This document shows, in pieces, positions 22,917 through 30,817 of a stretch of DNA of 43,107 bases (within the stretch, counting starts at the first letter, position 1; each line of letters starts with the position of its first letter). A program made the position numbers and the translations under genes. The notes beneath the pieces are model-generated. The model did not search any database and had not been told where the DNA came from. It saw only the letters and a list, made by a program, of their open reading frames with translations. Location of the stretch: contig CAJWHS010000012.1 in NCBI GenBank assembly GCA_913041415.1, forward strand, positions 1 to 43,107, in the 5' to 3' direction. Origin of the DNA: an uncultured Acidimicrobiaceae bacterium. Lineage in GTDB: Bacteria > Actinomycetota > Acidimicrobiia > Acidimicrobiales > Aldehydirespiratoraceae.

Positions 22917-24026
22917 ATGGCCCAGCTCACGATTGGCTCTCGGATCAAAAAGTCGCCGTTCCACGACGCTGCGGCTGCGGCGGGCGCGACGCATTACACA
23001 ATCTATAACCGCATGTACATGCCGACGAGCTACGGCGACGCCCTCGGCGAGTACGCGCGCCTGATAACTGGTGTGTCGATCTGGGACGTCGGCGCTGAGC
23101 GCCAAGTCGAGATCGAGGGCCCCGAGGCCCGTGCCTTCGCCGACTATGTCTCGTGCCGCGACCTCTCGACCCTGAAGGTCGGCCGAGGCCGCTACACACC
23201 GATGGCCAACTTCGACGGCATCCTTATCAACGACCCGATCGCGATGCCGATCCGTGAGGACCTGTGGTGGCTGTCGATCGCCGACAGCGACGTCGCCTTG
23301 TTCTGCCAGGGCGTCGCCGGAGCAAGGGGCTTCGACGTAGCCGTCCGCGAGCCCGACGTCTCGCCACTCGCGATCCAGGGGCCCAAGGCCGAAGATCTCG
23401 TTCGTGATCTGCTCGGCGACATCGTCGACGAGATCGGCTTTTTCCAGTTCCGCGAGGTCGAACTCCAGAGCATCCCGATGGTCGTCATGCGGTCCGGCTG
23501 GAGCCGTCAGGGTGGCTTTGAACTCTTCTTGACCGACGGCAGTCGCGGTCAGGAACTCTGGGATCTCGCCTTCGCAGCCGGCGAAGCGTACGGGGTCACC
23601 CCCGGAACCCCCCACCAGATGGAACGCATCGAGAACGGCCTGTTGTCGTATCGCTCCGACACCGACGACGACACTGATCCGGTCGAAGCAGGCCTCGGCA
23701 AGTGGTGCAACATGGACGCCAGCGACTTTGTCGGCAAGGCCTCGATTATCGCCCGCCACGAGAACCCCGACGACCGAAAGCTGCTCGTCAACGTGCACAT
23801 CGACGGCGACATGCCGGCCTTAGAGAATCCGTGGCCGGCGACCGCCGACGGTCAGCCCGCCGGCGAACTACGCGTCGGTGTCTGGTCACCCAAGCTGGAC
23901 CGCAACATCGGACTTGCGTTAGTGCCGGTCCGCCATGCTGCGCCAGGGACCACGCTCGACGTCGATGCTGAGGGTGTGGCGATCACGATGACCGTCACCG
24001 ACGTCCCGTTCGGCGACAGCCTCTGA
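22917..24026 (+). CDS. dmdA: DmdA-like DMSP demethylase (GcvT fold)
   Basis: The protein has 369 residues, the same length as the SAR11 enzyme. Matches run along its length: KSPFHDAAAAAGATHYTIYN, SIWDVGAERQVEIEGPEA, VSCRDLSTLKVGRGRYTPM, DLWWLSIADSDVALF, VREPDVSPLAIQGPKAEDL, RSGWSRQGGFELFL, QMERIENGLLSYRSD and VEAGLGKWCNMD. DmdA moves a methyl group from dimethylsulfoniopropionate to tetrahydrofolate, giving methylmercaptopropionate. Related GcvT-fold enzymes act on glycine betaine derivatives, so the substrate needs proof. A palindrome and leaderless promoter precede it. It is convergent with the aminotransferase gene, near a DAO flavoenzyme and a broken Rieske oxygenase. Confidence 0.78.
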   Translation: MAQLTIGSRIKKSPFHDAAAAAGATHYTIYNRMYMPTSYGDALGEYARLITGVSIWDVGAERQVEIEGPEARAFADYVSCRDLSTLKVGRGRYTPMANFDGILINDPIAMPIREDLWWLSIADSDVALFCQGVAGARGFDVAVREPDVSPLAIQGPKAEDLVRDLLGDIVDEIGFFQFREVELQSIPMVVMRSGWSRQGGFELFLTDGSRGQELWDLAFAAGEAYGVTPGTPHQMERIENGLLSYRSDTDDDTDPVEAGLGKWCNMDASDFVGKASIIARHENPDDRKLLVNVHIDGDMPALENPWPATADGQPAGELRVGVWSPKLDRNIGLALVPVRHAAPGTTLDVDAEGVAITMTVTDVPFGDSL

Positions 24027-24094
24027 GCGACCGGGGTCCACGCCGACCTCGCTTCCTCCGAAAAGTCGATGATCGATCGCTGGCCTGGCACGAC

Positions 24095-25222
24095 CTAGAG
24101 CACGTGGTCGAGGACGGCCTCGAGCGACGCGACCGTGCGATCAACGTTGTGCAGCTTGTCGAGGCCGAACAGCCCGAGGCGGAAGGACGAGAAATCGTCA
24201 CCCTCATCCACCTGCAACGGCACACCACCGGCGATCTGCATACCTGCCGCGGCGAACTTGGCGCCGCTCTTCACCTCAGGGTCACTCGTGTAGGACACGA
24301 CAACACCTGGCGCCTGGAAGCCCTCGGCTGCGACGGAGACCACGCCCCGTGACTCAAGCGCAGCACGCACCTTCGTGCCGAGTTCCTGCTGATCGGCCAT
24401 GACCTTGTCGAAGCCGTACGCCTCGGTCTCGAGCATGACGTCGCGGAAGGAACGCAGCGCATCGGTAGGCATGGTGGCGTGGTAGGCGTGACCACCGGTT
24501 TCGTAGGCGTGCATGATCTCGCGCCACTTGCGCAGGTCGCAGGCGAACGAAGAACTGTGCGTCTCCGTCAGACAGGCGTGGCCCCGTTCGCTGAGCATGA
24601 CGAGCCCGGCGCACGGCGACCCGCTCCAGCCCTTCTGGGGCGCCGAGATCAACACATCGACACCGGTGGCCGCCATATCGACCCAGATCGCCCCCGATGC
24701 AATGCAATCGAGCACCAGCAGGCCGCCCACCTCGTGGACGGCGTCGGCGAGCGCCGAGATGTAGTCGTCGGGCAGGACCATGCCGGCCGAGGTCTCGACG
24801 TGCGGCGCGAACACAACCGCCGGTTTCTCTTCGCGGATCGTGGCGACGACGTCGTCGATCGGGGCAGGGGCGAACGGCTCCTGGCTACCGGGCGCGGCCC
24901 GACGGGCCTTCATCACCGTGTGGCTCGCCGGGATGTTTCCGGCCTCGAAAATCTGGGTCCAGCGATAGCTGAACCATCCGTTGCGCACGACAAGTACGTG
25001 CTCCCCGGTGGCGAACTGGCGGGCGACCGCCTCCATGCCGAAGGTGCCGCTGCCGGGCACGACCGCAACGGCATCGGCGTTGTACACGTCGCCGAGTACC
25101 CGGGAGATGTCGTTCATCACCATCTGGAACGACACGCTCATGTGGTTGACAGAGCGGTCGGTGTACACGACGGAGTACTCGAGAAGGCCGTCGGGATCGA
25201 TCTCGGGAAGCAGGCCAGGCAT
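24095..25222 (-). CDS. Class V aminotransferase, second paralogue
   Basis: The protein has 375 residues. VVPGSGTFGMEAVARQF binds the PLP phosphate region, Asp172 is in LDCIASGA, and the PLP lysine is Lys197 in SAPQKGWSG. It is a serine-pyruvate/alanine-glyoxylate type enzyme, paralogous to the one at 16494..17690 but clearly diverged at the N-terminus. Next to a DmdA-like methyltransferase and a DAO flavoenzyme, it could recycle glyoxylate, glycine or serine made during demethylation (inference). ATG 25222 has TAGGCT (minus reading of 25230..25235) 7 bases upstream, so it can be transcribed alone as well as from the flavoenzyme promoter 58 bp upstream. Confidence 0.88.
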   Translation of the reverse strand: MPGLLPEIDPDGLLEYSVVYTDRSVNHMSVSFQMVMNDISRVLGDVYNADAVAVVPGSGTFGMEAVARQFATGEHVLVVRNGWFSYRWTQIFEAGNIPASHTVMKARRAAPGSQEPFAPAPIDDVVATIREEKPAVVFAPHVETSAGMVLPDDYISALADAVHEVGGLLVLDCIASGAIWVDMAATGVDVLISAPQKGWSGSPCAGLVMLSERGHACLTETHSSSFACDLRKWREIMHAYETGGHAYHATMPTDALRSFRDVMLETEAYGFDKVMADQQELGTKVRAALESRGVVSVAAEGFQAPGVVVSYTSDPEVKSGAKFAAAGMQIAGGVPLQVDEGDDFSSFRLGLFGLDKLHNVDRTVASLEAVLDHVL

Positions 25223-25280
25223 GGCGTGGAGCCTACTGCTCACCAGTCGACCGATGACGAGCGCGGGCAACCAGGGCTCC

Positions 25281-26786
25281 TCAGACCCACGGACAGTTCG
25301 AGTTGCGGTCGCCGTAGGTGGTGCCGGCGGCGAAACGGTCGAAGCCGAACGGTGTCAATTCCCACGGCATTTTGCCGGTGATGAGCATGTCAGCGATGAG
25401 CTTGCCTACACCAATCATCTTGAACCCGTGGTTAGAGTCGGCGATGACGAAGGCGTTGTCGGCAACATGGTCGAAGATCGGCACATTGTCGGGCGTGAAC
25501 GCTCCGATGCCGCCGTTGCGACGCTGCTTGAAATAAGGCTCCAGATTCTCGAAACGCTTGAAAAGCATGCCGAGGGTCTTGCAGTAGTACTCGGGGAACC
25601 ACTCGTCGGCCTGGTAGGCGTCAGAGAGGTGGCCGTAGGGCTCAACCTGGGCGGAATCGCCGATCGGGATCGGGATCGTGCCGCCTTGCAGACCAGGGGC
25701 GCCGACCCGTTCGGCTGCATACCGGGTGTAGGTGTAGACGTGGTCTTGGATCATTTCGCCGTCGTCGCCGTACACGGGTGTGTTCATCAGTTCGACGTGC
25801 AGCACCGGGGCGTCTTTGCCGTCGGCGGTCCGGTAGTCGACCCCGGGCGGCATCCAGACCTCGCCCTCGAGGAGCCGCCAGTAGGTCCACATGGCGTGGT
25901 CGTTCGCAATGTGGCCGTCGGGGTAGACGATGTCGAGCGTATTGGGCCCCCCGAGCCATTCCCAGTGGCGGGGTGTCCATGCTCCCGCGCCGATGACGAC
26001 CTGATCACAGGTGATCGTGCCGGCGGTGGTTTCGACCGCCCTCACGAAGCCGCCTCCCACGCCGCCGCCGGCGCCCGACGATGCATTGCCCGAACCCATG
26101 TCGTAGCCGGTGACTTCGACGCCGTAGACGCGTTGCACCCCCCATTGTTGACACTTCTGGTCGAGGCCCCAAATCACCATGTGTGTGCCCGCATATCCCG
26201 ATCGGTGTTCGTGGAGCACGACATCGCACTTGTCGGTCTTGAAGTCGGGCCAGATCGAGGTCAGGAAGCGATGGGCGTCTTCGCCGGTGTAGAGGTCGCT
26301 TGGGTAACCCGAATCGATCTGGCTCTGGTTGAGTTTGATGTAGTCCTCGGTCTGGTTCTCTTCGCCGATCGACACATACCCGACCTGCTGGAAACCAAAG
26401 TTGACCGGGTCGGACTCCCATACCTCGGCACTGGCTCGCAGGATCGAGTGGAGCGGGCCGGTCATGTAGAGGTTGCGGACACAGCCGCAGGCAAGGCCGG
26501 TGGCACCAGCTCCTGGCCCTTGCTTGTCGATCAGGACGACATCGCTGCCGTTGCCCTTGCCGCTCCGCTCGAGCGCCATGGCCAGGTGGTAGGCGGTCGA
26601 CAGGCCGTGGATGCCGGCACCGACGACCACATAGCTCGCGCTCGACGGCAGGGTGGAGACATTGCTCAGCGGAACGACCGGGGGATTCTGCAGGACGCCG
26701 TCGACCTGATCGGGCAGGGGGCGATCCATGAAGGGATACCACTGGTTGTGGCCTGCGGTGTTGGGACCGGCATTCGGAAAATCCAT
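25281..26786 (-). CDS. FAD-dependent oxidoreductase, DAO/sarcosine oxidase type
   Basis: The protein has 501 residues. The FAD-binding motif VVVGAGIHGLSTAYHLA is near residues 53-69, followed by VVLIDKQGPGAGATGLACGCVRN with cysteines at 100 and 102, and a C-terminal DNVPIFDHVADNAFVIADSNHGFKMIGVGKLIAD that closes the FAD site as in DAO-family amine oxidases. It probably oxidises an N-methylated amino acid such as sarcosine or dimethylglycine. A Gly/Ser-rich insert lies at residues 231-246. An N-terminal extension of about 50 residues has no signal peptide. ATG 26786 has a full promoter upstream. It appears to be the first gene of a short operon with the aminotransferase. Confidence 0.85.
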   Translation of the reverse strand: MDFPNAGPNTAGHNQWYPFMDRPLPDQVDGVLQNPPVVPLSNVSTLPSSASYVVVGAGIHGLSTAYHLAMALERSGKGNGSDVVLIDKQGPGAGATGLACGCVRNLYMTGPLHSILRASAEVWESDPVNFGFQQVGYVSIGEENQTEDYIKLNQSQIDSGYPSDLYTGEDAHRFLTSIWPDFKTDKCDVVLHEHRSGYAGTHMVIWGLDQKCQQWGVQRVYGVEVTGYDMGSGNASSGAGGGVGGGFVRAVETTAGTITCDQVVIGAGAWTPRHWEWLGGPNTLDIVYPDGHIANDHAMWTYWRLLEGEVWMPPGVDYRTADGKDAPVLHVELMNTPVYGDDGEMIQDHVYTYTRYAAERVGAPGLQGGTIPIPIGDSAQVEPYGHLSDAYQADEWFPEYYCKTLGMLFKRFENLEPYFKQRRNGGIGAFTPDNVPIFDHVADNAFVIADSNHGFKMIGVGKLIADMLITGKMPWELTPFGFDRFAAGTTYGDRNSNCPWV

Positions 26787-26792
26787 GGGCGG

Positions 26793-26821
26793 AATGTACG
26801 GACTTGATCACGTGCTGGCAA
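26793..26821 (-). promoter_or_regulatory. Sigma-70-type leaderless promoter of the flavoenzyme gene
   Basis: On the minus strand, TTGCCA (complement of 26816..26821) and TACATT (complement of 26793..26798) are separated by 17 bp. The -10 element ends 6 bases before ATG 26786. This is the clearest full promoter in the window, and it places the transcript start at or next to the start codon. Confidence 0.7.
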
Positions 26822-26831
26822 GGGTCTTGAA

Positions 26832-26864
26832 ACCGGGCCGAGGCCTGTCGGGCAACGGCCCGGT
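26832..26864. repeat. 8-bp inverted repeat between flavoenzyme and yaaA
   Basis: The arms ACCGGGCC (26832..26839) and GGCCCGGT (26857..26864) are exact reverse complements 17 bases apart. The repeat lies just upstream of the flavoenzyme promoter and about 50 bp before yaaA. It may be an operator for either gene. GC-rich arms of this length can arise by chance in such DNA. Confidence 0.35.
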
Positions 26865-26913
26865 AACCGATCCCCGGTAGCCGAGTCGGTGCCGGACGGG
26901 GTAAACCAGGATT

Positions 26914-27705
26914 GTGCTGATCGTCGTCTCCCCCGCCAAATCGCTCGACTACGAGTCTGAGCTCCCTACCAAGAAGCACTCCGAGCCGCGCATGCTCGAC
27001 AAAACCCAGGAACTCGTCGACGTGATGGCGAAGAAGTCGCCTGCCGAGATCGCCAGGCTGATGTCGGTCTCCCAGGGCCTGGCCGAACTCAACCATGACC
27101 GCTACCAGGACTTCGAGCAGCCGTTCACCGCCGCGAACGCCCGTCCGGCGATCCTCGCCTTCACTGGCGACGTGTACCTCGGTATGGATCCGAGCGGCAC
27201 CTTTACCGAACGTGACTTCACCCACGCCCAGAAGGTCCTCCGGATCCTGTCGGGCCTGTATGGCGTACTCCGCCCCCTCGACCTGATGCAGCCCTACCGG
27301 CTCGAGATGGGTACCTCGCTCAAAACCAACCGCGGCGACTCGCTCTACTCGTTCTGGGGCGACCGCATCACCGATCAACTCAATGCCGACATCACCGAGT
27401 CGCCGGGCGCGAAAGTGCTCGTCAACCTGGCCAGCAACGAGTACTTCGGTTCGGTGAAGCCCGGACAGATCGACGCCCGCATCATGACGCCGACCTTTCT
27501 CGACTCCAAGAACGGCGGTCCGCACAAGATCGTGTCGTTCTTCGCGAAGCGGGCTCGTGGCGCCATGTCTGGTTGGATCATCCGAGAGCGCATCAAGAGC
27601 GCAAAGGCCCTCGTCGAATTCGACGGGATGGGCTACCACTACGACGCCGAACGCTCGACCGCCGACGAGCCCGTCTTCATCCGCGAAGACGGGACGATGG
27701 GCTGA
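26914..27705 (+). CDS. yaaA: YaaA family peroxide stress protein
   Basis: The protein has 263 residues and matches the family end to end: MLIVVSPAKSLDYES, LMSVSQGLAELNHDRYQDF, AILAFTGDVYLGMD, HAQKVLRILSGLYGVLRPLD, QPYRLEMGTSL, FWGDRIT, LVNLASNEYF, and IVSFFAKRARGAMSGWII. In E. coli, YaaA lowers free intracellular iron and protects DNA and proteins during peroxide stress. Here it follows a flavoenzyme that would make H2O2 if it is an oxidase, which is suggestive but not proof of a link. The GTG start lacks a standard TAnnnT at the usual distance (TAAACC is present instead). Confidence 0.93.
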   Translation: MLIVVSPAKSLDYESELPTKKHSEPRMLDKTQELVDVMAKKSPAEIARLMSVSQGLAELNHDRYQDFEQPFTAANARPAILAFTGDVYLGMDPSGTFTERDFTHAQKVLRILSGLYGVLRPLDLMQPYRLEMGTSLKTNRGDSLYSFWGDRITDQLNADITESPGAKVLVNLASNEYFGSVKPGQIDARIMTPTFLDSKNGGPHKIVSFFAKRARGAMSGWIIRERIKSAKALVEFDGMGYHYDAERSTADEPVFIREDGTMG

Positions 27706-27737
27706 CGCCGATACCGAGGTCGGCCAGACTCAGCCCC

Positions 27738-29297
27738 ATGAATCAACCGAGCCTCGAGCGGGGCGCCGACGACCAGACGTTCCACGACGTCATCGAGGCC
27801 TACTGCGGCGCGCTGTCGTACGCGCCGGGTGAGACCGCGACGGTGCACGTCTCTACCCACGCCGCAACGTACGACGTGGTTGTCGAGCGGTGGGGTGGTG
27901 AGCGGACCATCGCCTGGGCGGCCAACACGGTGCCCGGCACCTTCCACGAACCCCCGGCCGATGCCGACGCGAACGGGTGCGGTTGGCCGACGTCGATCGA
28001 GATCCCGATCGACGAATCGTGGCGGTCGGGCTTTCATCTGATCACCCTTCGCGCCCACGACGGACCCGACGGCCGACGGGTTGCCCACACCGGATTCGTC
28101 GTGCGGGCCGGAGCGCAGCGCCAGCGTGCCGTGCTCGTGCTCGCCACCAATACCTGGAACGCCTACAACACGTGGGGCGGCAAGAGCCTCTACACCGGCG
28201 GCCACCAGGTCTCGTTCCGGCGACCGTGGGCCCGCGGCATCCTCGACCGGCCCGAGGTCGCGCGTGATGACCGAAAGTCACGACCGGTCCACACCGGCGA
28301 GGAGCCCGACGACGGGGGGTTCGTTTTCCAGGAGTACCGCCTGCCCCGGAACTACCCATCGGCGATCGGCTCGACCGGTTGGTTCACCCACGCCCGTCGC
28401 TTCGTCGAGTGGGCCGAGCGCGACAGGCACTCCTTCGACTTGCTCGCATCGACCGACCTCGACCTCCACCCCGATTGTCTCGATGGCTACGACCTCGTCC
28501 TCGGGGTTGGTCACGACGAATACTGGTCGGCGGGACAGCGCACGGCGATCGAGACCCACGTGCGGCGCGGTGGCCACTACGCCTCGTTCTCGGGCAACAC
28601 GATGTTCTGGCAGGTCCGCATCACCGACGGCGATCGGGGTACGGCGATGATCGGGCACAAGTATGCAGCCCATCGCAACGATCCGGTCGTAGGTACCGAC
28701 GACGAAGCATCGATGTCGGGCATGTGGGCCGACCCACTCGTTGGCCGTCCCGAATGGTCGTTCCTCGGCGCCGGATCGGCCTTCGGGCTGTACGCCCGGT
28801 TCGGGAGCGGGACACCACGAGGTGTCGGTGGCTTCGTCGTCTACCGGTCCGACCACTGGCTCTTCGAGGGAACCGGCCTCGGGTACGGCGACGTGCTCGG
28901 CCTCGACGCGGGCATCGTCGGCTACGAAACCGTCGGCTGCCCGATCCAACTCGACGACGTGAACCTTCCGGCGCCGCGCACTCGGGACGACCTTCCAGCA
29001 GAGCAGGAGATCGTGGCGTGGACACCTGCCACCAACCTCGGAATGGGTGACTACCCGAAGTCGGTTGCGGCGTTCGGCGACCAGGGCGACCTCGAGTTCA
29101 TCGCCGACCGGGTGTTCGCCGATTCGGCCGACCCGATCGGATCGGCTCGCCACGGCAACGCCGTGATGTCGGTCGCTCGTCCCTTCGACAATGGCGGTGA
29201 GGTCGTCGTGTGTGGCACGACCGACTGGGTGTTCGGTCTCGGCGACCCCCGAGTCGCGCGAGTAACCGCCAACGTGCTCGATCGGTACCTCGACTGA
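27738..29297 (+). CDS. N,N-dimethylformamidase large-subunit-like protein
   Basis: The protein has 519 residues. An N-terminal beta-sandwich-like part is followed by the DMFase large-subunit core: VLVLATNTWNAYNTWGGKSLY, FVEWAERDRHSFDLL, STDLDLHPD, YDLVLGVGHDEYWSAGQR, and HYASFSGNTMFWQVR. DMFase splits dimethylformamide to dimethylamine and formate and needs a small subunit; no such gene is next to it, and the protein is shorter than the characterised large subunit (about 760 residues). It may act on another amide alone. CAGACT (27725..27730) ends 7 bases before ATG 27738, a variant of the leaderless element seen elsewhere. The gene follows yaaA after 32 bp. Confidence 0.8.
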   Translation: MNQPSLERGADDQTFHDVIEAYCGALSYAPGETATVHVSTHAATYDVVVERWGGERTIAWAANTVPGTFHEPPADADANGCGWPTSIEIPIDESWRSGFHLITLRAHDGPDGRRVAHTGFVVRAGAQRQRAVLVLATNTWNAYNTWGGKSLYTGGHQVSFRRPWARGILDRPEVARDDRKSRPVHTGEEPDDGGFVFQEYRLPRNYPSAIGSTGWFTHARRFVEWAERDRHSFDLLASTDLDLHPDCLDGYDLVLGVGHDEYWSAGQRTAIETHVRRGGHYASFSGNTMFWQVRITDGDRGTAMIGHKYAAHRNDPVVGTDDEASMSGMWADPLVGRPEWSFLGAGSAFGLYARFGSGTPRGVGGFVVYRSDHWLFEGTGLGYGDVLGLDAGIVGYETVGCPIQLDDVNLPAPRTRDDLPAEQEIVAWTPATNLGMGDYPKSVAAFGDQGDLEFIADRVFADSADPIGSARHGNAVMSVARPFDNGGEVVVCGTTDWVFGLGDPRVARVTANVLDRYLD

Positions 29298-29317
29298 GCC
29301 ATCCGGCCGGGAGTTGA

Positions 29318-30274
29318 TCAGGCGGTCAACGACCGGAACCGATCGAGGTCGACGTTGCCGCCCGAGAGGGTGATGCCCACCCGCTGACCCGTCACGTCAA
29401 CGGCACCGCTGAGTACCGCCGCAAGCGCAGACGCGCCCGACGGTTCGACGACGACGTTGAGGCGTTGGAAGGCGAGTCGCATCGCGGCCACGATCTCCGC
29501 GTCGGTCACCGTGACGATCTCGTTGACCCGCTCACGGATCACCGCAAAGGTGTGTACGCCTGGCGCTCGCGTTTGCTGACCGTCGGCGATGGTTCGAGGG
29601 GTATCGGGGAGTTCGACGATACGCCCCTGCTCCAGTGATTGCTTGACGTCATCGCCTGTCTCGGGCTCGACCCCGATGACGCGGACAGGGCCCATTGACG
29701 TGGCGACCGTGGCGCACCCCGAGATCAGTCCGCCCCCACCGACGCACACGACGAGCGTGTCCACAAAGGCGATGTCGAAGAGTTCCATCGCCAGGGTTCC
29801 CTGACCTGCCATCACGTCGCGGTGATCGAATGGCGGGATGAGGGTGAGGCCTCGCTGCTCGCCTAGTCGCTCCCCGATGTCCTCCCGGCGCTCGGTGTAG
29901 CGGTCATAGGAGATGACGTCGGCACCGTAGCCAACCGTCGCCGCACGCTTCACCGCCGGAGCATCATCGGGCATCACGATCACCGCGGGGATGTCGTGCA
30001 ACGCAGCGGCGAGCGCGATCGCCTGCCCGTGGTTGCCTGAGGAGTAGGTCACCACACCGCGAGCGCGTTCATCGGGGGGTAGCGAGGCGATGGCGTTGTA
30101 GGCGCCGCGGAACTTGAACGAACCGGTGCGCTGGAAGCACTCGGCCTTGATCCGGAGATGAGCGTCGAAACGCTCGTCGAGGGTTCGGCTGGTGAGTTCG
30201 GGGGTGATGTTGGCGATACCGGCGAGCCGCTCGGCTGCCCGGGCGACGTCGTCGACGTGCAACTCGGGTTCCAT
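29318..30274 (-). CDS. Threonine/serine dehydratase (PLP fold type II)
   Basis: The protein has 318 residues. The PLP lysine is Lys54 in GSFKFRGAYN; SSGNHGQAIALAAA binds the substrate carboxylate; the phosphate loop is VVCVGGGGLISG; the C-terminus reads GITLSGGNVDLDRF. The length without a regulatory ACT domain fits catabolic threonine/serine dehydratase or serine racemase, which convert Ser or Thr to pyruvate or 2-oxobutyrate plus ammonia. It could consume serine made from C1 units in this region (inference). ATG 30274 has TACGGT (minus reading of 30281..30286) 6 bases upstream. It is divergent from aroQ. Confidence 0.9.
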   Translation of the reverse strand: MEPELHVDDVARAAERLAGIANITPELTSRTLDERFDAHLRIKAECFQRTGSFKFRGAYNAIASLPPDERARGVVTYSSGNHGQAIALAAALHDIPAVIVMPDDAPAVKRAATVGYGADVISYDRYTERREDIGERLGEQRGLTLIPPFDHRDVMAGQGTLAMELFDIAFVDTLVVCVGGGGLISGCATVATSMGPVRVIGVEPETGDDVKQSLEQGRIVELPDTPRTIADGQQTRAPGVHTFAVIRERVNEIVTVTDAEIVAAMRLAFQRLNVVVEPSGASALAAVLSGAVDVTGQRVGITLSGGNVDLDRFRSLTA

Positions 30275-30334
30275 CTCGCGACCGTAGGCGAGAACGTCAC
30301 GCAGTGGCTGGGCAATTCCTCGTACTGTTCAGGC
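30275..30334. promoter_or_regulatory. Divergent leaderless promoters, dehydratase and aroQ
   Basis: TACGGT on the minus strand (30281..30286) ends 6 bases before the dehydratase ATG, and TACTGT on the plus strand (30323..30328) ends 6 bases before the aroQ ATG. No ribosome-binding site is seen on either side of this 60-bp gap. Confidence 0.6.
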
Positions 30335-30772
30335 ATGGCGCAGCAGATCCTCGTGCTCAACGGACCGAACCTGAACCTCCTCGGCACGCGCGAGCCCGAG
30401 GTCTACGGCACCCACACGCTCGACGACATCGTCGCTGAGCTCACCGCCATCGCCGCCGAGCGGGGCGCGGAACTGCGTCACGTCCAGTCAAACCACGAAG
30501 GCACATTGATCGATGCCCTTCATGACGCCCGCGAGTGGGCCAACGGCGTGATTTTCAATCCGGGCGCCTACACCCACACCTCCATCGCGCTTCGGGACGC
30601 CGTCATCAGCAGCGAACTACCGGTCGTTGAGACCCATCTCTCGAACGTGCACGCGCGAGAGGAATTCCGGCACCGGTCGATGCTTTCGGGTGTGTGTCTC
30701 GGCGTCGTCTTGGGCTTCGGAAAGCACAGTTACGCGGCAGCGCTCGATGCTCTGCTGCGTCATCTCGACTGA
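30335..30772 (+). CDS. aroQ: Type II 3-dehydroquinate dehydratase
   Basis: The protein has 145 residues. The full family signature is present: LNGPNLNLLGTREPEVYG with lid Arg19 and catalytic Tyr24, SNHEGTLIDALHDA, FNPGAYTHTSIALRDA with Asn74, and VETHLSNVHAREEFRHRS with catalytic His100. It catalyses reversible dehydration of 3-dehydroquinate to 3-dehydroshikimate in the cytoplasm (shikimate pathway). It is alone here, not in an aro operon. The start at ATG 30335 is set by TACTGT 6 bases upstream. Confidence 0.96.
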   Translation: MAQQILVLNGPNLNLLGTREPEVYGTHTLDDIVAELTAIAAERGAELRHVQSNHEGTLIDALHDAREWANGVIFNPGAYTHTSIALRDAVISSELPVVETHLSNVHAREEFRHRSMLSGVCLGVVLGFGKHSYAAALDALLRHLD

Positions 30773-30817
30773 ACCACCTGTCGATCGGGGTGCACAGCCA
30801 CCGGTGATGCCGATCGA

